Below, in pieces: positions 21,005 through 31,996 of a stretch of 64,000 nucleotides of DNA. The translations under genes and the position numbers were made by a program. Position 1 is the stretch's first letter; every line of letters starts with the position of its first letter. This DNA comes from Ailanthus altissimus (Eukaryota; Streptophyta; Magnoliopsida; Sapindales; Simaroubaceae): contig OX327684.1 in the NCBI GenBank assembly GCA_946807835.1, positions 11,432,501 through 11,496,500 on the forward strand, given 5' to 3'. Below the pieces are notes generated by a model. The model made no database searches and was not told where the DNA came from. It saw only the letters and a list, made by a program, of their open reading frames with translations.

Positions 21005-21636
21005 TGACAAGACCCGCCTCGAGACCCTCTACTGTAGGTCCCAGTAGCCTTGCCGGGCACCTCGACGGAAGTTCCTCAGAATTTAACTGGGTAAGTTGAG
21101 AAATTCCGCGAGGCGAACCCCTATTTAGTTCTTGCTATTACTGAGAAAATCTTGCAATATACACGAAAATCACTTCTTAAATTAAAAAAAAAAATGGGCA
21201 GAGTTTCTCATGTTTTTCTGAAAATCCAATATAAAACCTGCAACGAAATTTCACTTCTATCTCAAACCACTTCTCAATACTACCAAATAGATTCTTCGGT
21301 CCTTTTCAAAATCAATCCAACTCAACTCAATAATTTCATTTAAATCACAAAATGAGCATACTTATAAAAAGTAAAAACGATCATCATAATATCGAAATCT
21401 CTTCTTATTGGTTCAAAAACATACATACAAATACACATGCCTATAACTACTATGCAGAAAGAAAAAATGGTGCTATTTAGCACATTTACATTTACAAAAT
21501 GATCTTCAGATTTGGCCCACTAATCAGCAATAGGAGAATCAGCAGTTGGGTACTGAGACCAACACTTGGGAAGGGGGTTTAAAAAACATAAAACACAAAA
21601 TGAGTGAGCTAAAAGAGCTCAGTGAGTGCATTTATG
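21005..21636 (-). mobile_element. Inverted fragment of a Tekay LTR
   Basis: Minus-strand copy of the last ~630 bases of the Tekay LTR, from the terminal TCTTGTCA (at 21,005) inward to the 'atgcactcactgagctc' block (about 21,610-21,636). At 21,637 it meets a plus-strand Tekay LTR in mid-sequence, so the two form a head-to-head inverted pair around a unique middle. The small open frames at 20,753-21,047 and 21,152-21,343 overlap it and are not genes. Confidence 0.85.
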
Positions 21637-22921
21637 ATTTCTGATTTTGATATATATCTATAGATATGCTTTTACATGTTCGGTTTAAGAAACAACTTTA
21701 AAATTACTACATTTGTTTCAAAGGCCATTGGTACCCTCAGATTATAATGGTGGTGATGGTATTAGACCCAGCCAGTATATCCCATACACATGGACAGGTA
21801 TTGGGGAAAGTCGGGTTGTTGAGGTATGTGAGTCACTCTATGTGTATGGGGTATTGTCTCGCTATATGTAAGCGATGTAGGATTTCGCTGCATAGCTAGT
21901 GAGATGTCTTGAGATGTCACAGTGGGTGTTGCTAGTTGAGATGCCCCGTGACCTACTCACATGTGTGGTGCTAGTTAAGTCACTGCGTGAGTATAGAGCT
22001 TTAGGGTTACCATTGGTTCAGTTTTGAAAGAAAATGTCTGAGCGAGGACTTTAATAGTTTTCGAGCTACCAATCACATCTTATTCTTTTATATATGCATG
22101 CTAGTTATTATGTCTTACAGATGTAAATAAAACCCGATCGACAAGTTTTCAACGATATATGATGTTAGAAACCATTTTATTGCTTTGTACAAGTTTTAGA
22201 AGCATGATTTATGCATGTTTTTTAGAATTTAATATCTATGCAGAATATTATTTTATTTTAAATCTTAATGCACTCACTGAGCTCTTTTAGCTCACTCGTT
22301 TTGTGTTTTATGTTTTCTATACCCCCTTTTCAGGTGCAGGTCTCGGTACGCAAGCTGCTGATTCTTTTGCTGCTAATTAGTGGGCCAAATCTGAAGATCA
22401 TTTTTGTAAATGTAAATGTAAATGTGCTAAGTAGCACTCTTTGTACTTTCTGTATAGTAGTTCTAGGCTTGTGTTGTACATATTTTGTTAAAAACAAGAA
22501 GAGGTTTTGATATTGTGATGATCGTTTCACTTTTTGTTAGTATGCCAGTTTTATGTTCAAAAATGAAATTATTGAGTTGAGTTGGATTTAGTTTGAAAAA
22601 GAACTAGAAGTCCTATTTGGTAGTATTGAGAAGTGGTTGGAAATAGAAGTGACACTTTTTTGCAGGATTTTATATTGGATTTTCAAAAAAAAAAGGGGGG
22701 GGGGGGGGGGGGGGGGAAAACTCTGCCTCCTTTTTTAAAAAAACTTTAAGAAGTTTTTTCCATGTATATTCCAAAATTTTCTCAGTAATAGTAAGAACTA
22801 AAAAGGGGTTCACCTCGCGCAATTTCTCAACTTACATAGTTATATTTTGAGAAACTTCTGTCAGGGTACCCGGCAGGGCCGCTGGGATCTACAGTAGAGG
22901 GTCTCGGGCCGGGTCCTGTCA
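21637..22921 (+). mobile_element. Tekay-0 5' LTR (first half missing)
   Basis: Plus-strand Tekay LTR from the 'atttatgattt...gatatatatc' block to the end TCCTGTCA at 22,921, followed by the initiator-Met primer site. The first ~1.4 kb of the LTR is replaced by the inverted fragment at 21,005-21,636. The last ~650 bases (22,268-22,921) and that fragment form a long inverted repeat with about 630 bases between them. Confidence 0.85.
22695..22716. repeat. Run of 22 guanines after ten adenines
   Basis: Positions 22,685-22,694 are A and 22,695-22,716 are G. Sister LTRs have only short purine strings such as 'gaaaaataggagaaactc' here. Slippage or a consensus error at a homopolymer are both possible. 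Confidence 0.95.
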
Positions 22922-22924
22922 GAG

Positions 22925-22942
22925 TGGTATCAGAGCCCGATT
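22925..22942 (+). other. Tekay-0 primer binding site (initiator tRNA-Met)
   Basis: TGGTATCAGAGCCCGATT begins three bases after the LTR end at 22,921. TGGTATCAGAGC is the classic complement of the 3' end of plant initiator tRNA-Met used by Tekay and many other plant elements. It fixes the element's orientation as plus. Confidence 0.93.
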
Positions 22943-23070
22943 TTTGAAGTTTTAGTTAAAAGCTTATTTTTAGAATGAGATTCTTGAAATTTCATCCATA
23001 TTTTTCTAAGATTAGTAAATTGAATTCTATGCATTTAATAATCATTTGCATCAATAAATTCAAAGAAAAT

Positions 23071-24195
23071 ATGCATCGTTGTAAAGGCCCACGTAAAAGG
23101 AGAGCAACTGCGGAGGCTCTTGCATTTGAAGATGAGCAGGGGAATGAGTCGGTAAATGTTCCTACGCCTTAGACCCTTTCATGAGTTATCACAGCCTGTC
23201 GATCCAGAGGGTGGAAACATAAATGTAGCTCAGATGGCCCAGATGCTAGTTGTAGCAATCCAGCAACCGAGAGAGACAAGAGTGTCCATTGAGTGTGCAA
23301 AGAAATTGGGTGCTAAGCGTATGATGGTACCAGAGACCCTGAGAGACCTCTATCATGGTTAGAGAATAATGAAAAAAATTTCTAGGTTGTGGGATGTACT
23401 AAAAAATAGATGGCAGTATACTACGCATTTCTGTTGAAGGAATGAGCAAAAGGCTGGTGGAAGGCCTTACAAATGAGGAATGCCAATAGGGTGTCTTGGG
23501 CTCTTTTCAAAGAGGAATTTCTGAATAAGTTCTACCCCAAAAGTTATAAAGACGCGAAGATAGAAGAGTTCTTCAAGTTAGAACATAGTTCTCTTTCAGT
23601 GGAAGAGTATGAGAAGAAGTTTTCAGAGCTCCTCCATACCGTTCCCTTTATAAGTGATAATGAAGAGCAGAAGGCCAATCGATTTGCAGTGGATCTCAAT
23701 CCTTGAACCAGGGCGTACGTGGTATCGACATCCCACAACTAGTATGGAGCATTGGTGGAAGCTGAAACTCAAGTTGAAAGAAGCATGGCCACCATTCCTA
23801 AACCGAAACAGCAGGGCCAGAAAAGAGGTTGGTCATATGGTTTTTGAGGAGGACTTAGTAAATTCACACGAACAAACGAGAGATCTACATGGTCCAGCAA
23901 TCAGAAACCAAGCCAAAGAGCTCAATCCAGTCAAGCTTCCGTTCGGCAACCATCGGCCAGATCCCGAAGCACTAAAGAGAGTTGGAAGAATTTTTTGGTA
24001 TGTAATAAATGTGGCAAGGCTCATCCGGGGGATTGTAGGAAGGGGACTACTGATTGTTATAAGTGTGGTCAAGAGGGCCACTACATGAGGGAATTCTCGA
24101 ATGATGGAGCCAGTAGTAAGCCAGAGACAGACCACCAACTCCGGGATAAACTAGTGGTGGTTGAGGGCAGATTCGAGGTGGTCCCCAATTCATAA
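23071..24195 (+). pseudogene. gag: Tekay-0 gag (broken)
   Basis: Starts at ATG 23,071 ('MHRCKGPRKRRATAEAL'). Recognisable segments follow, in changing frames: the gag core 'NRVSWALFKEEFLNKFYPKS' and 'EEYEKKFSELLHTVPFI' (23,473-23,706), then the zinc knuckle from 23,998. The knuckle reads C-Y-K-C-G-Q-E-G-H-Y-M-R-E-F, so the last Cys of CX2CX4HX4C has become Phe. An extra C-N-K-C-G-K-x-H-P-G-D-C box precedes it, as in other Tekay gags. Stops and frameshifts (for example after 'NVPTP' at 23,170 and after 'VDLNP' at 23,706) make it non-functional. Gag would form the particle and bind RNA. Confidence 0.88.
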
Positions 24196-24482
24196 GGTCG
24201 AGCGGCTCAGGCTAGTCTATTAGGGGAGCCGGTCCAGGAGGATCATCTGGAGGACCACAAGGTAGACCTTATACCTAGGCTAGGGTATTTGTAGTGACCC
24301 AGCAGGAGATGGATGCGGCTCCAGAAGTTGTGACAGGTATGATGTCAATTTTTTATCAAGATACTTATGTACTGATAGATCCTGGAGCAACCCATTCTTT
24401 TATTTCTATGGCGTTTGCTGTATAGTGCTGCAATTATTAGATTGTGCAGTAGTAATGTCTCTTCTTACTGGAGGGGTAAAAT
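24196..24482 (+). pseudogene. pol: Tekay-0 protease remnant joined to the polypurine tract
   Basis: After an Ala/Gly-rich linker the frame reads 'YVLIDPGATHSFIS' (about 24,365-24,410), the aspartic protease active site D-P-G-A-T of Tekay elements. Within about 70 bases the sequence runs into 'ggaggggtaaaat' and then the 3' LTR. The RT, RNase H, integrase and chromodomain are missing. The GGAGGGG string may be the polypurine tract, so this is a large internal deletion between protease and tract. Confidence 0.8.
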
Positions 24483-27269
24483 TGTAATATCCAATCCCTA
24501 TTAGTAGTATCAACGCCTATATTTTGATATAGAGCAACAAAGACACCATAGGGTTACTAGATTCTAACCCTATTAGAAATTTTTTTTTTATTATGCGCGT
24601 GAGAGAACATTAGACCTAATTTGATAATTTCACACTCGGTCAGAGCGTCGGACGACCCTAGAATATTTTTGGAAATTTTCTCTACTGGCTTGAAAAATGA
24701 AATTTTAATTTACTACTTGAATTTGCATTTAAGGGTTATGTATGGAACAAGTCTTGGTTGAGAAACACAACCATATATTAGATAATGGACCAATTAGAGA
24801 CAAGTTCATGGATTACCAAGTTAGGAATTCTAGTTAGTTCCTTTGACTATTCTAACTAAATAGTTACAAAGGAACCAATTACATACTTAGCTTTCAACCA
24901 ATGGCAATTTAAGAATTTTGAGTTAGTTAAGGGGCAAATTGGTTAATTTAAGATATATAAAGGTGGAAGTGTGTAGAAATTTTGAGAGAGAAAGTCATAA
25001 CATCTTAGAGATCAAAAGAGTGAAACTTCGCCAAGTGAAGAAAGGTACTGCTACAGTGAAATTTCAAGTTTTTTTTCATGATTTTTCATGCTTGATCAAG
25101 CTAAAATAAGGTCACATACTAGTTCCTAAGATCAATTGGAGCCTCCATTAGTGAAAATCTAAGAAAAAAAGGTAAGAAAAGCATTGTTTTATGAGGATGA
25201 TATGTGAACTTGCAAGATTTCTTCAATTGATGTTCTTGTGTGTATTCTTGTTTTCGATTAAGTTGAATTCTAGTGTGGAGCTTGAAGGAGTCATCAAATT
25301 AAAGAAATTGGCAAGGTAAGAATTAAGGTTTTGGGTGACTTTAATGTAGAGACTTCAATTTGTTGTAATTAGGGCATTAGAATGCAATTGCCTTGATTTT
25401 GATGCTATTGGAACAAGAAATTGAAAAAAGAACTGTGTTAGGTGGTGGATGTAAATTCTATCACTTTAGGAAAGTTAGGGTTGAGTGGTGTTTTGGTTGA
25501 ATTGTTGTGTATAAATAATGCCTTGTGTAAATTGAATGTATATGGATGATGAAAAATAAAAAATGAAGAAAAGGGGACATAATTGTCTATTTTGGTAAGG
25601 TGAAGGGCAATTATGTCCAACTAAAATTATAGGGTGTTAAGAAATTTTTGGGGCATTAGATGGTGAGTTATATTAGACTAAATGAATCCGTAAATGAAAA
25701 TCGGAAAGTAGTATCCATTCGAGCTTTGTATGCCGATTAGGGCGTTTCGTAGTTAAATGAGATTCTAGCGTTTGAATTGGTTCTAAATGGCATTTATGAC
25801 GTGTAGGTGAAGAAAATCGAGACCGGTAACGAGAGCAAAAATCCGAAGCAAAATTAAGCTCAAAGCGGTTGTGAGTGAAAATATGTCATTATTTATCTTT
25901 TGTTTATTATGTTTCCGCATAATGAAAATTGTATGTTTTATGAGCTTTTAATGCATAGATATGATTTATGATTTCGATATATATATATCCATAGATATGC
26001 ATTTACATGTTCGGTTTATGAAACAACTTTAAAACTATTCATCAGTTTCAAAGGCCATTGGTATCATCAGATTATAGTGGTGGTGATTGTAATAGACTCG
26101 GCCGGTATATCCCGTACACATAGGTAGGTATTGGGGGGGTGTATCACTAACTCCGAGAAGTTGGGTTGTCGAGTCATGTGAGTTCCTCTATGTGTACGGG
26201 GTATTGTCTCGCTATATGTAAGCGATGTAAGATTCCGTTGCATAACCAGTGAGATGTGTTGAGATGTCATAGTGGGTGTTGCTGGTTGAGATGCCCCATG
26301 ACCTACTCACGTGTGCGGTGCTAGTTGAGTTGCTGCATGAGTATAGAGCTTTAGGGTTACCATTGGTTCAGTTTAGAAAGAAAATGGCCGAGCGATGACT
26401 TTAATAGTTTTCGAGCTACCAATTGCATATTATGCATTTATATATGCATGCTAGTTATTATGTCTTACAGATTTTGGATATTATTTTCCAAAGATGTAAA
26501 TAAAATCCGCTCGGCAAGCTTTCATCGACATATGATATTAGAAACTATTTTACAGCTTTATACAAGTTTTAGAAGCATGATTTATGCATGTCTTTTCGAA
26601 TTTAATATCTATGCAGAATGTTATTTAGTTAAAATTTTAATGCACTCACTGAGCTCCTTTAGCTCACTTGTTTTATGTTTTATATTTTCTAAACCCCTTT
26701 TCCAGATGCAGGTTTCAGTACGCAAACTGTTGATTCTCCTACTGTTGATTAGTGGGCTAAATCTGTATATCATTTTTTGTAAATGTAAATGTGCTGAGTA
26801 GCTCTCTTTTTTACTTTCTGCGTAGTAGTTCTAGGCTTGTGTTGTACATATTGTTTTTAAAAACAAGAAGAGGTTTCGATATTATAATGATCGTTTCACT
26901 TTTTGTTAGTATGCCAATTTTGTGTTCAAAAATAAAACTATTAAGTTGAGTTGGATTTGGTTTTGAAAAGGATTGTAGGTTCTATTTGGTAGTATTGAGA
27001 AACGGTTAAAATTAGAAGTGAAATTTTTTTTGCAGGTTTTTATATTGGATTTTTAGAAAAATAGGAGAAACTCTGGCTGTTTTTTTTTTAAAACTTAAGA
27101 AGTCATTTTCATATATATTCCAAGATTTTCTCAATAATAACAAGAACTAAAAAGGGGTTCGCCTTGCGAAAGTTCTCAACTCACACAATTATATACTGAG
27201 AAACTTCATCGAGGTGCCCAGCATGGCCGCTGGGATCTATAGTAGAGGGTCTCAGGCTGGGTCCTGTCA
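24483..27269 (+). mobile_element. Tekay-0 3' LTR
   Basis: Begins TGTAATATCC and ends TCCTGTCA, 2,787 bases. It carries a TATA-like 'gatatataaagg' near 24,951 and the 'tgctacagtg' motif at 25,049. The right flank is Athila H LTR sequence (27,270). No matching duplication is found on the left, because the left end of Tekay-0 is rearranged. Small open frames on either strand are LTR sequence. Confidence 0.9.
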
Positions 27270-27347
27270 CGCAACACCATAATATTTTTGACTTGGGGCC
27301 ACAGCCCTAAGGTTCTGTCTATTTGAGGCTGCGACCTTAGCACCTGG
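27270..27347 (-). mobile_element. Athila H 5' LTR, short piece between two Tekay elements
   Basis: On the minus strand it aligns with 18,212-18,252 of H's other LTR ('caccataat...ttgact...gaggctgcgacct'), with an extra ~30-base block at about 27,293-27,323. It ends in CCTGG, the left target duplication of Tekay-1, and the LTR resumes after Tekay-1 at 51,053 with CCTAG. Confidence 0.75.
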
Positions 27348-28997
27348 TGTAATATCACTTCCCTATTAGTAGTATTGGCGCTTAGATTTCGGTATAGAGT
27401 AATGAAGACACCATAGGGTTACCTGATTCTAACCCTATTAGAAAATGTTTTTTTCTATTGTGCGCGTGAGAGATATTAGACCTAATTTGGTAATTTCATA
27501 TTCGGTCAGAGTATTGGACCACCCTAGAATATTTTTAAAAAATTTCTCTATTGGCTTGGAAAAGGAAATTTTAATTTACTTCATGAATTTCCATTTAAGG
27601 GATATGTATAGAACAAGTATTTGTTGAGAAACACAGTCTATATATTAGAGAATGTATAAATTAGAGACAATTTCATAAATTGCCAAGTTGGAAAGTCTAG
27701 TTAGTTCTTTTGACTATTCTAACTAACTAGTTGCAAAGGAACCAATGGCAAATTAGAAATTTAGAGTAAGTTGAGGGGCAAGTTAGACAATTAAGGGAGA
27801 ACTATATATATAGAAGTGTGTAGAAATTTTAAGAGATTAAAGCATAACACTTAGAGCAAAAAAGAAGCAAAAATCGTGCAAGAGAAGAGTGGTGCTGCTA
27901 CAATGAAATTTCAGTTTTTTTCATGATTTTTTATGCTTAATAAAGCTATAATAAGGTCAAGTATAATTTCCTAAGCTCAATTGAAGCCTCTATTAGTGGA
28001 AATACAAGAAAAAGAGATAAGAAAAGAATTGATTTGTGAGGTTGATATATGAACTTTTAAGATTGCTTCAATTGATTTTCTTGTGTGTATTCTTGGTTTA
28101 ATTCTAGTGTAGAGCTCTAAGGAGTCATCAAATTGAAGAATTTGGCAAGGTAAGAATTAGGGTTTTGGGTGATATTGATGTAGAGACTTCAATTGGTTGT
28201 AATTAGGGCATTTGAATGAAGTTGGCTTGATTTTGATGCAGTTGAAACAAGAAATTGAGAAAAGCAATGTGTTGGAACATATGGTGAAATTCTGCCACTT
28301 TAGGGAAGTTAGGATTAAGTTGTTGTGTACAAATGGTGTCTTATGTATATTAAATGTATATGGTTGATGAAAAAATCAAAAAAGAGGAAAATGGGACATA
28401 ATTGCCCATTTTGGTAAGGTGATGGGCAATTATGTCCAACCAAAGTTATAGGGTGTTAAGAAATTTTCAGCACGTTAGATGGTGAGTTAGATGATTAAAT
28501 GACTCCGTAAATAAAAATTGGAAAGTAGTATCCATCCGGGCTTTGTATGCCAATCAGGGCATTTAGTAGTTAAATGAGATTCTAGTGTTTGAATTAGTTC
28601 TAAAATGTCATTTATGGCGTGTAGGTGAAGAAAACCGAGACCGATAACGGGAGCAGAAATCCGGAGCAAAATTGAGCTCAGAGCGGTTGTGAGTGAAAAT
28701 CTTTCATTTTCTTTATCTTTCGTTTATTATGTTTCCGCATGATGAAAATGTATGTTTTGCGTGCTTTTAATGTATAAACATTATTTATGATTTTGATATA
28801 TATCCATTGATATGCTTTTACATGTTCGATTTAAGAAACATCTTTAAAATTACTACATTTGTTTTAAAGGCCATTGGTACCCTTAGATTATAGTGGTGGT
28901 GATGTTATTAGACCCAGTCAGTATATCCCATACACATGGGCAGGTGTTAGGGATGTGTCACTAACTCCGGAAAGTCGGGTTATCGAGTCATATGAGT

Positions 28998-30329
28998 TGA
29001 TAGGGCGTAAATGCATAAAATATTTTATCCTCCTAAACTTGGTGTTTGTTTAATTTATCCTAATAATTTGGTTATTTATGCATATTAATGTTGTTTTATA
29101 GGTTTAAGCACTATCAGAGCAAAAATACTAGAAACTGGATGCAAAATGAGCTATTTGAGATGAGAATCCGAGAAGGGACTAAAATGGTCAAAATGTAAAC
29201 AGTGCTACAGTGCAATACCGGGGAATTGGCCGGGGCGTGTATTCCAAAAGCTCCACGCCGCAGCATTGAATCCGAATGTCGCGGCGCTGGATTCTAGCCA
29301 TTTTCAAGGGCATTTGTGTTCTATTTTTGCAACCCAAAACCTATATAAACGCCCACTGTTGAGCCAAGAGAAGTTGGGCAGTAGAGAGAACGAAAGTTAA
29401 CACTTCATTTATGTCTTGGAAGCAAGAATCAATAACAAGAGGCAAGAATTAAGAGGAAGGAGAAGAATTTTTGCATTGTAGAGGAAGAACATCACCATTG
29501 CATCAAGGGAAATTTCTTCTTCTCTTCAATTTCGTATTTATTGTTGATTCAGCATGTATAATGATGTTGTTAGATGCTCTAAACTTATGTTTTCAATTAT
29601 GAACTAAGTTTTATTGCTAGGATTACAATGTGAACTCATATGTAGCTTGGATTGATTATTTTCCCTTATTTGTCATATTGGTATTGAATTGTTCAATTTG
29701 TTCCATGCTTAATGCTTCTAATTACATGATAATGTATTGATTGATTAGGGAACCTTAATGAACTTGGAAAAGGGAATTTTGTGTTGGCCATGAATAAATT
29801 GATGTATGATCATTGTGTAAACGCATGAGTTCCATATGAGATATGAATATACTCATATGGCATATATGACAATTTAAGGAACTTAAACTTAATGAATCTT
29901 ATTTTAATTTGATTATCATAGGAATATTGATGATTAATTGAATGAGATATACTCATTTGACCATTGAAAGAGGCTTGTGAGGAGGATATTAGGGTTCTTA
30001 GTTAACATTCATATTGATAGTTCTAAGGGAATAATTAGATTCAAGGGAAGTATTGAGCAATTATTTTAATCCTAGGCACTTGAGTATTTATGTTATCACA
30101 TTTTCTCTCTTTGCTCAATTCTTGTAATTATTATTATTTCTTGTTTAGTTAGTTTAGATATCAAAACCATTAAATTATCAATAGCTTGAATAAGAGTTGG
30201 AGGACACAATTTTAGTACTTAGCAAATAGTAATAACAATTCCTCGTGGGATCAACATTTTACTCATCATATATTACTTGTTGTGATAACGTATACTTGCG
30301 TTAGTTTGTGTTATAGAAATCACACAACA
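28998..30329 (+). mobile_element. Solo Athila-type LTR inside the Tekay-1 5' LTR
   Basis: Begins TGATAGGGCGTAAATG and ends CACACAACA, 1,332 bases, with a perfect 5-bp duplication TGAGT (28,993-28,997 and 30,330-30,334). A TATA box (TATATAAAC) is at 29,342. A decayed GC-rich block ('ccacgccgcagc', 'gtcgcggcgctgg') lies at 29,225-29,290, upstream of the TATA box. No primer site follows, so it is solo. Confidence 0.93.
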
Positions 30330-30360
30330 TGAGTTGTTCTATATGTATGAGGTATTATCT

Positions 30361-30789
30361 GAGGGTCATCGCGTGCCAGAGGGACGACGAGACTTTTTTA
30401 CGAAATTTTGTTGGCGGATAGCCTTTCGGCGATTCCGCTTTTTGTTATACACTTACTTGGCCAATCCTCCTTGATCCTGGGCATGGACACTCCGAAGCAA
30501 TGGGAACAACTACGAACCCCCTACCTCTATAACTGACAGCGGGGAAGATAGCGAGAGAGGGGCAAATAACGGAACATGGGGGAGTGCTGAAATGATGCGC
30601 ATCAATCGCCTACATGCGTTTGAGACCGCGGCCCCAGAGCAGATACGACGATTAAAACGGATCTTAAATATGTAAATGTGCAGGCAGATACCGGGTAGAT
30701 GCCGCCCGGGCAGGATAATGAATTCTTCCCCGATTACCTAATACGGAGGGATGACTTTGGTTTGAATTCTATTCCTTAAACGCGGATCG
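30361..30789. other. 429-bp GC-richer insert of unknown origin, 7-bp flanking duplication
   Basis: Comparison with the other Tekay LTRs shows that 'ggtattatct' should continue directly into 'cgctatatg'. Here 429 bases intervene, flanked by ATTATCT on both sides (30,354-30,360 and 30,790-30,796). The insert is roughly half G+C, against about one third nearby, and shares no block with anything else in the window. No terminal inverted repeats are obvious. One plus-strand frame from 30,361 runs about 105 codons with one stop, giving 'RRDFFTKFCWRIAFRRFRFL' and, later, 'AEMMRINRLHAFETAAPEQI'. I do not recognise these. A non-autonomous transposon, repair filler, organelle DNA or a non-biological artefact are all open. 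Confidence 0.75.
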
Positions 30790-31865
30790 ATTATCTCGCT
30801 ATATGTAGGCGATGTAGAATTCTGTGGCATAGTCAGTGAGATGTCTTAAGATGTCACTGTGGGTGCTGCTAGTTGAGGCACTCCATGACCTATTCACGTG
30901 TGTGGTGCTTGTTGAGTCACTGCGTGAGTATAGAGCTTTAGGGTTACCATTGGTGCAGTTTAGAAAGAAAATGGCCGAGCGAGGGCTTTACTAGTTTTCG
31001 ATCTACCGATTACATATTATGCGTTTATATGCACATGCTAGTTATTATGTTGTACAGATTTTGGTTATTGTTTTTCGAAGATGTAAATAAAACCCGCTTG
31101 GCAAGATTTCATCGGCATATGATGTTAGAAACTATTTTACAGCTTTATACAAGTTTTAGAAACATGAATTATGCATGTATTTTAGAATTTAATATTTATG
31201 CAGAATTTTATTTTAATTCGAAATCTTAAATGCACTCACTGAGCTCCTTTAGCTAACTCGTTTTGTGTTTTATGTTTTATATTTTCTAAACCCTTTTTCC
31301 AGGTGCAGGTCTCGGTACGCAAGCTGCTGATTCTCCTACTACTGATTAGTGGGCCAAATCTGAAGATAACTTTGTACAGGTAAATATGCTAAATAGCACT
31401 CTTTTTACTTTTTGCATAGTAGTTATAGGCATGTGTATTTATACATATATTTTGGACAAACACGAAAACGTTTCGATATTATGATAATCATTTTTACTTT
31501 TTATGAGTGTGCCAGTTTTGTGATTTTAATGAAGTTATTGAGTTGAGTTGGATTGATTTTGGAAATGATCGGAGGTCCTATTTGGTAGTATTGAGAAATG
31601 TTTGAAATAGAAGTGCAATTTCTTTGCTGGTTTTGTATTGGATTTTGAAGAAAAACAGGAAAAACTCTGTTCGTTTTTTTTACAAATTAAAATGTCATTT
31701 CCATGTATATTCCAAGATTTTCTCAGTAATAGCAAGAACTAAAAAGGGGTTCACCTCGCGCAATTTCTCAACTTACATAGTTATATTTTGAGAAACTTCT
31801 GTCAGGGTACCCGGCAGGGCCGCTGGGATCTACAGTAGAGGGTCTCGGGGCGGGTCCTGTCAAAG

Positions 31866-31883
31866 TGGTATCAGAGCCCGATT
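31866..31883 (+). other. Tekay-1 primer binding site (initiator tRNA-Met)
   Basis: TGGTATCAGAGCCCGATT lies three bases after the LTR end at 31,862 and is identical to the Tekay-0 site. It is the usual complement of initiator tRNA-Met. Confidence 0.93.
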
Positions 31884-31996
31884 TTTGAAGTTTTAGTTAA
31901 AAAGTTTATTTTTATAATAAGATTCTTGAAGTTGCATGCATATTTTCTAAGTTTTGTAAATTGAATTCTATTCATTTGATAATTATTCTATTCGTC

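Larger units (their letters stand above)
27348..31862 (+). mobile_element. Tekay-1 5' LTR (interrupted twice)
   Basis: Begins TGTAATATCAC and ends TCCTGTCA. It is interrupted by a solo Athila LTR with TSD TGAGT and by a 429-bp insert flanked by ATTATCT. The net length, about 2.74 kb, agrees with the other Tekay LTRs. A TATA-like run 'aactatatatatag' lies near 27,805. Differences from the 3' LTR are frequent along the whole length, which suggests an old insertion. Confidence 0.9.

Noticed and set aside
22268..22530. Overlapping plus and minus frames with hydrophobic residues
   Set aside because: Low-complexity LTR sequence also found in the other Tekay LTRs, where the frames are not conserved.
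23544..24138. Minus-strand open frames opposite Tekay-0 gag
   Set aside because: Opposite a recognised gag with zinc knuckle; no pattern of their own.
30361..30789. Viral or organelle origin of the 429-bp insert
   Set aside because: Base composition alone is not enough, and I do not recognise the peptides; left as unknown rather than named.
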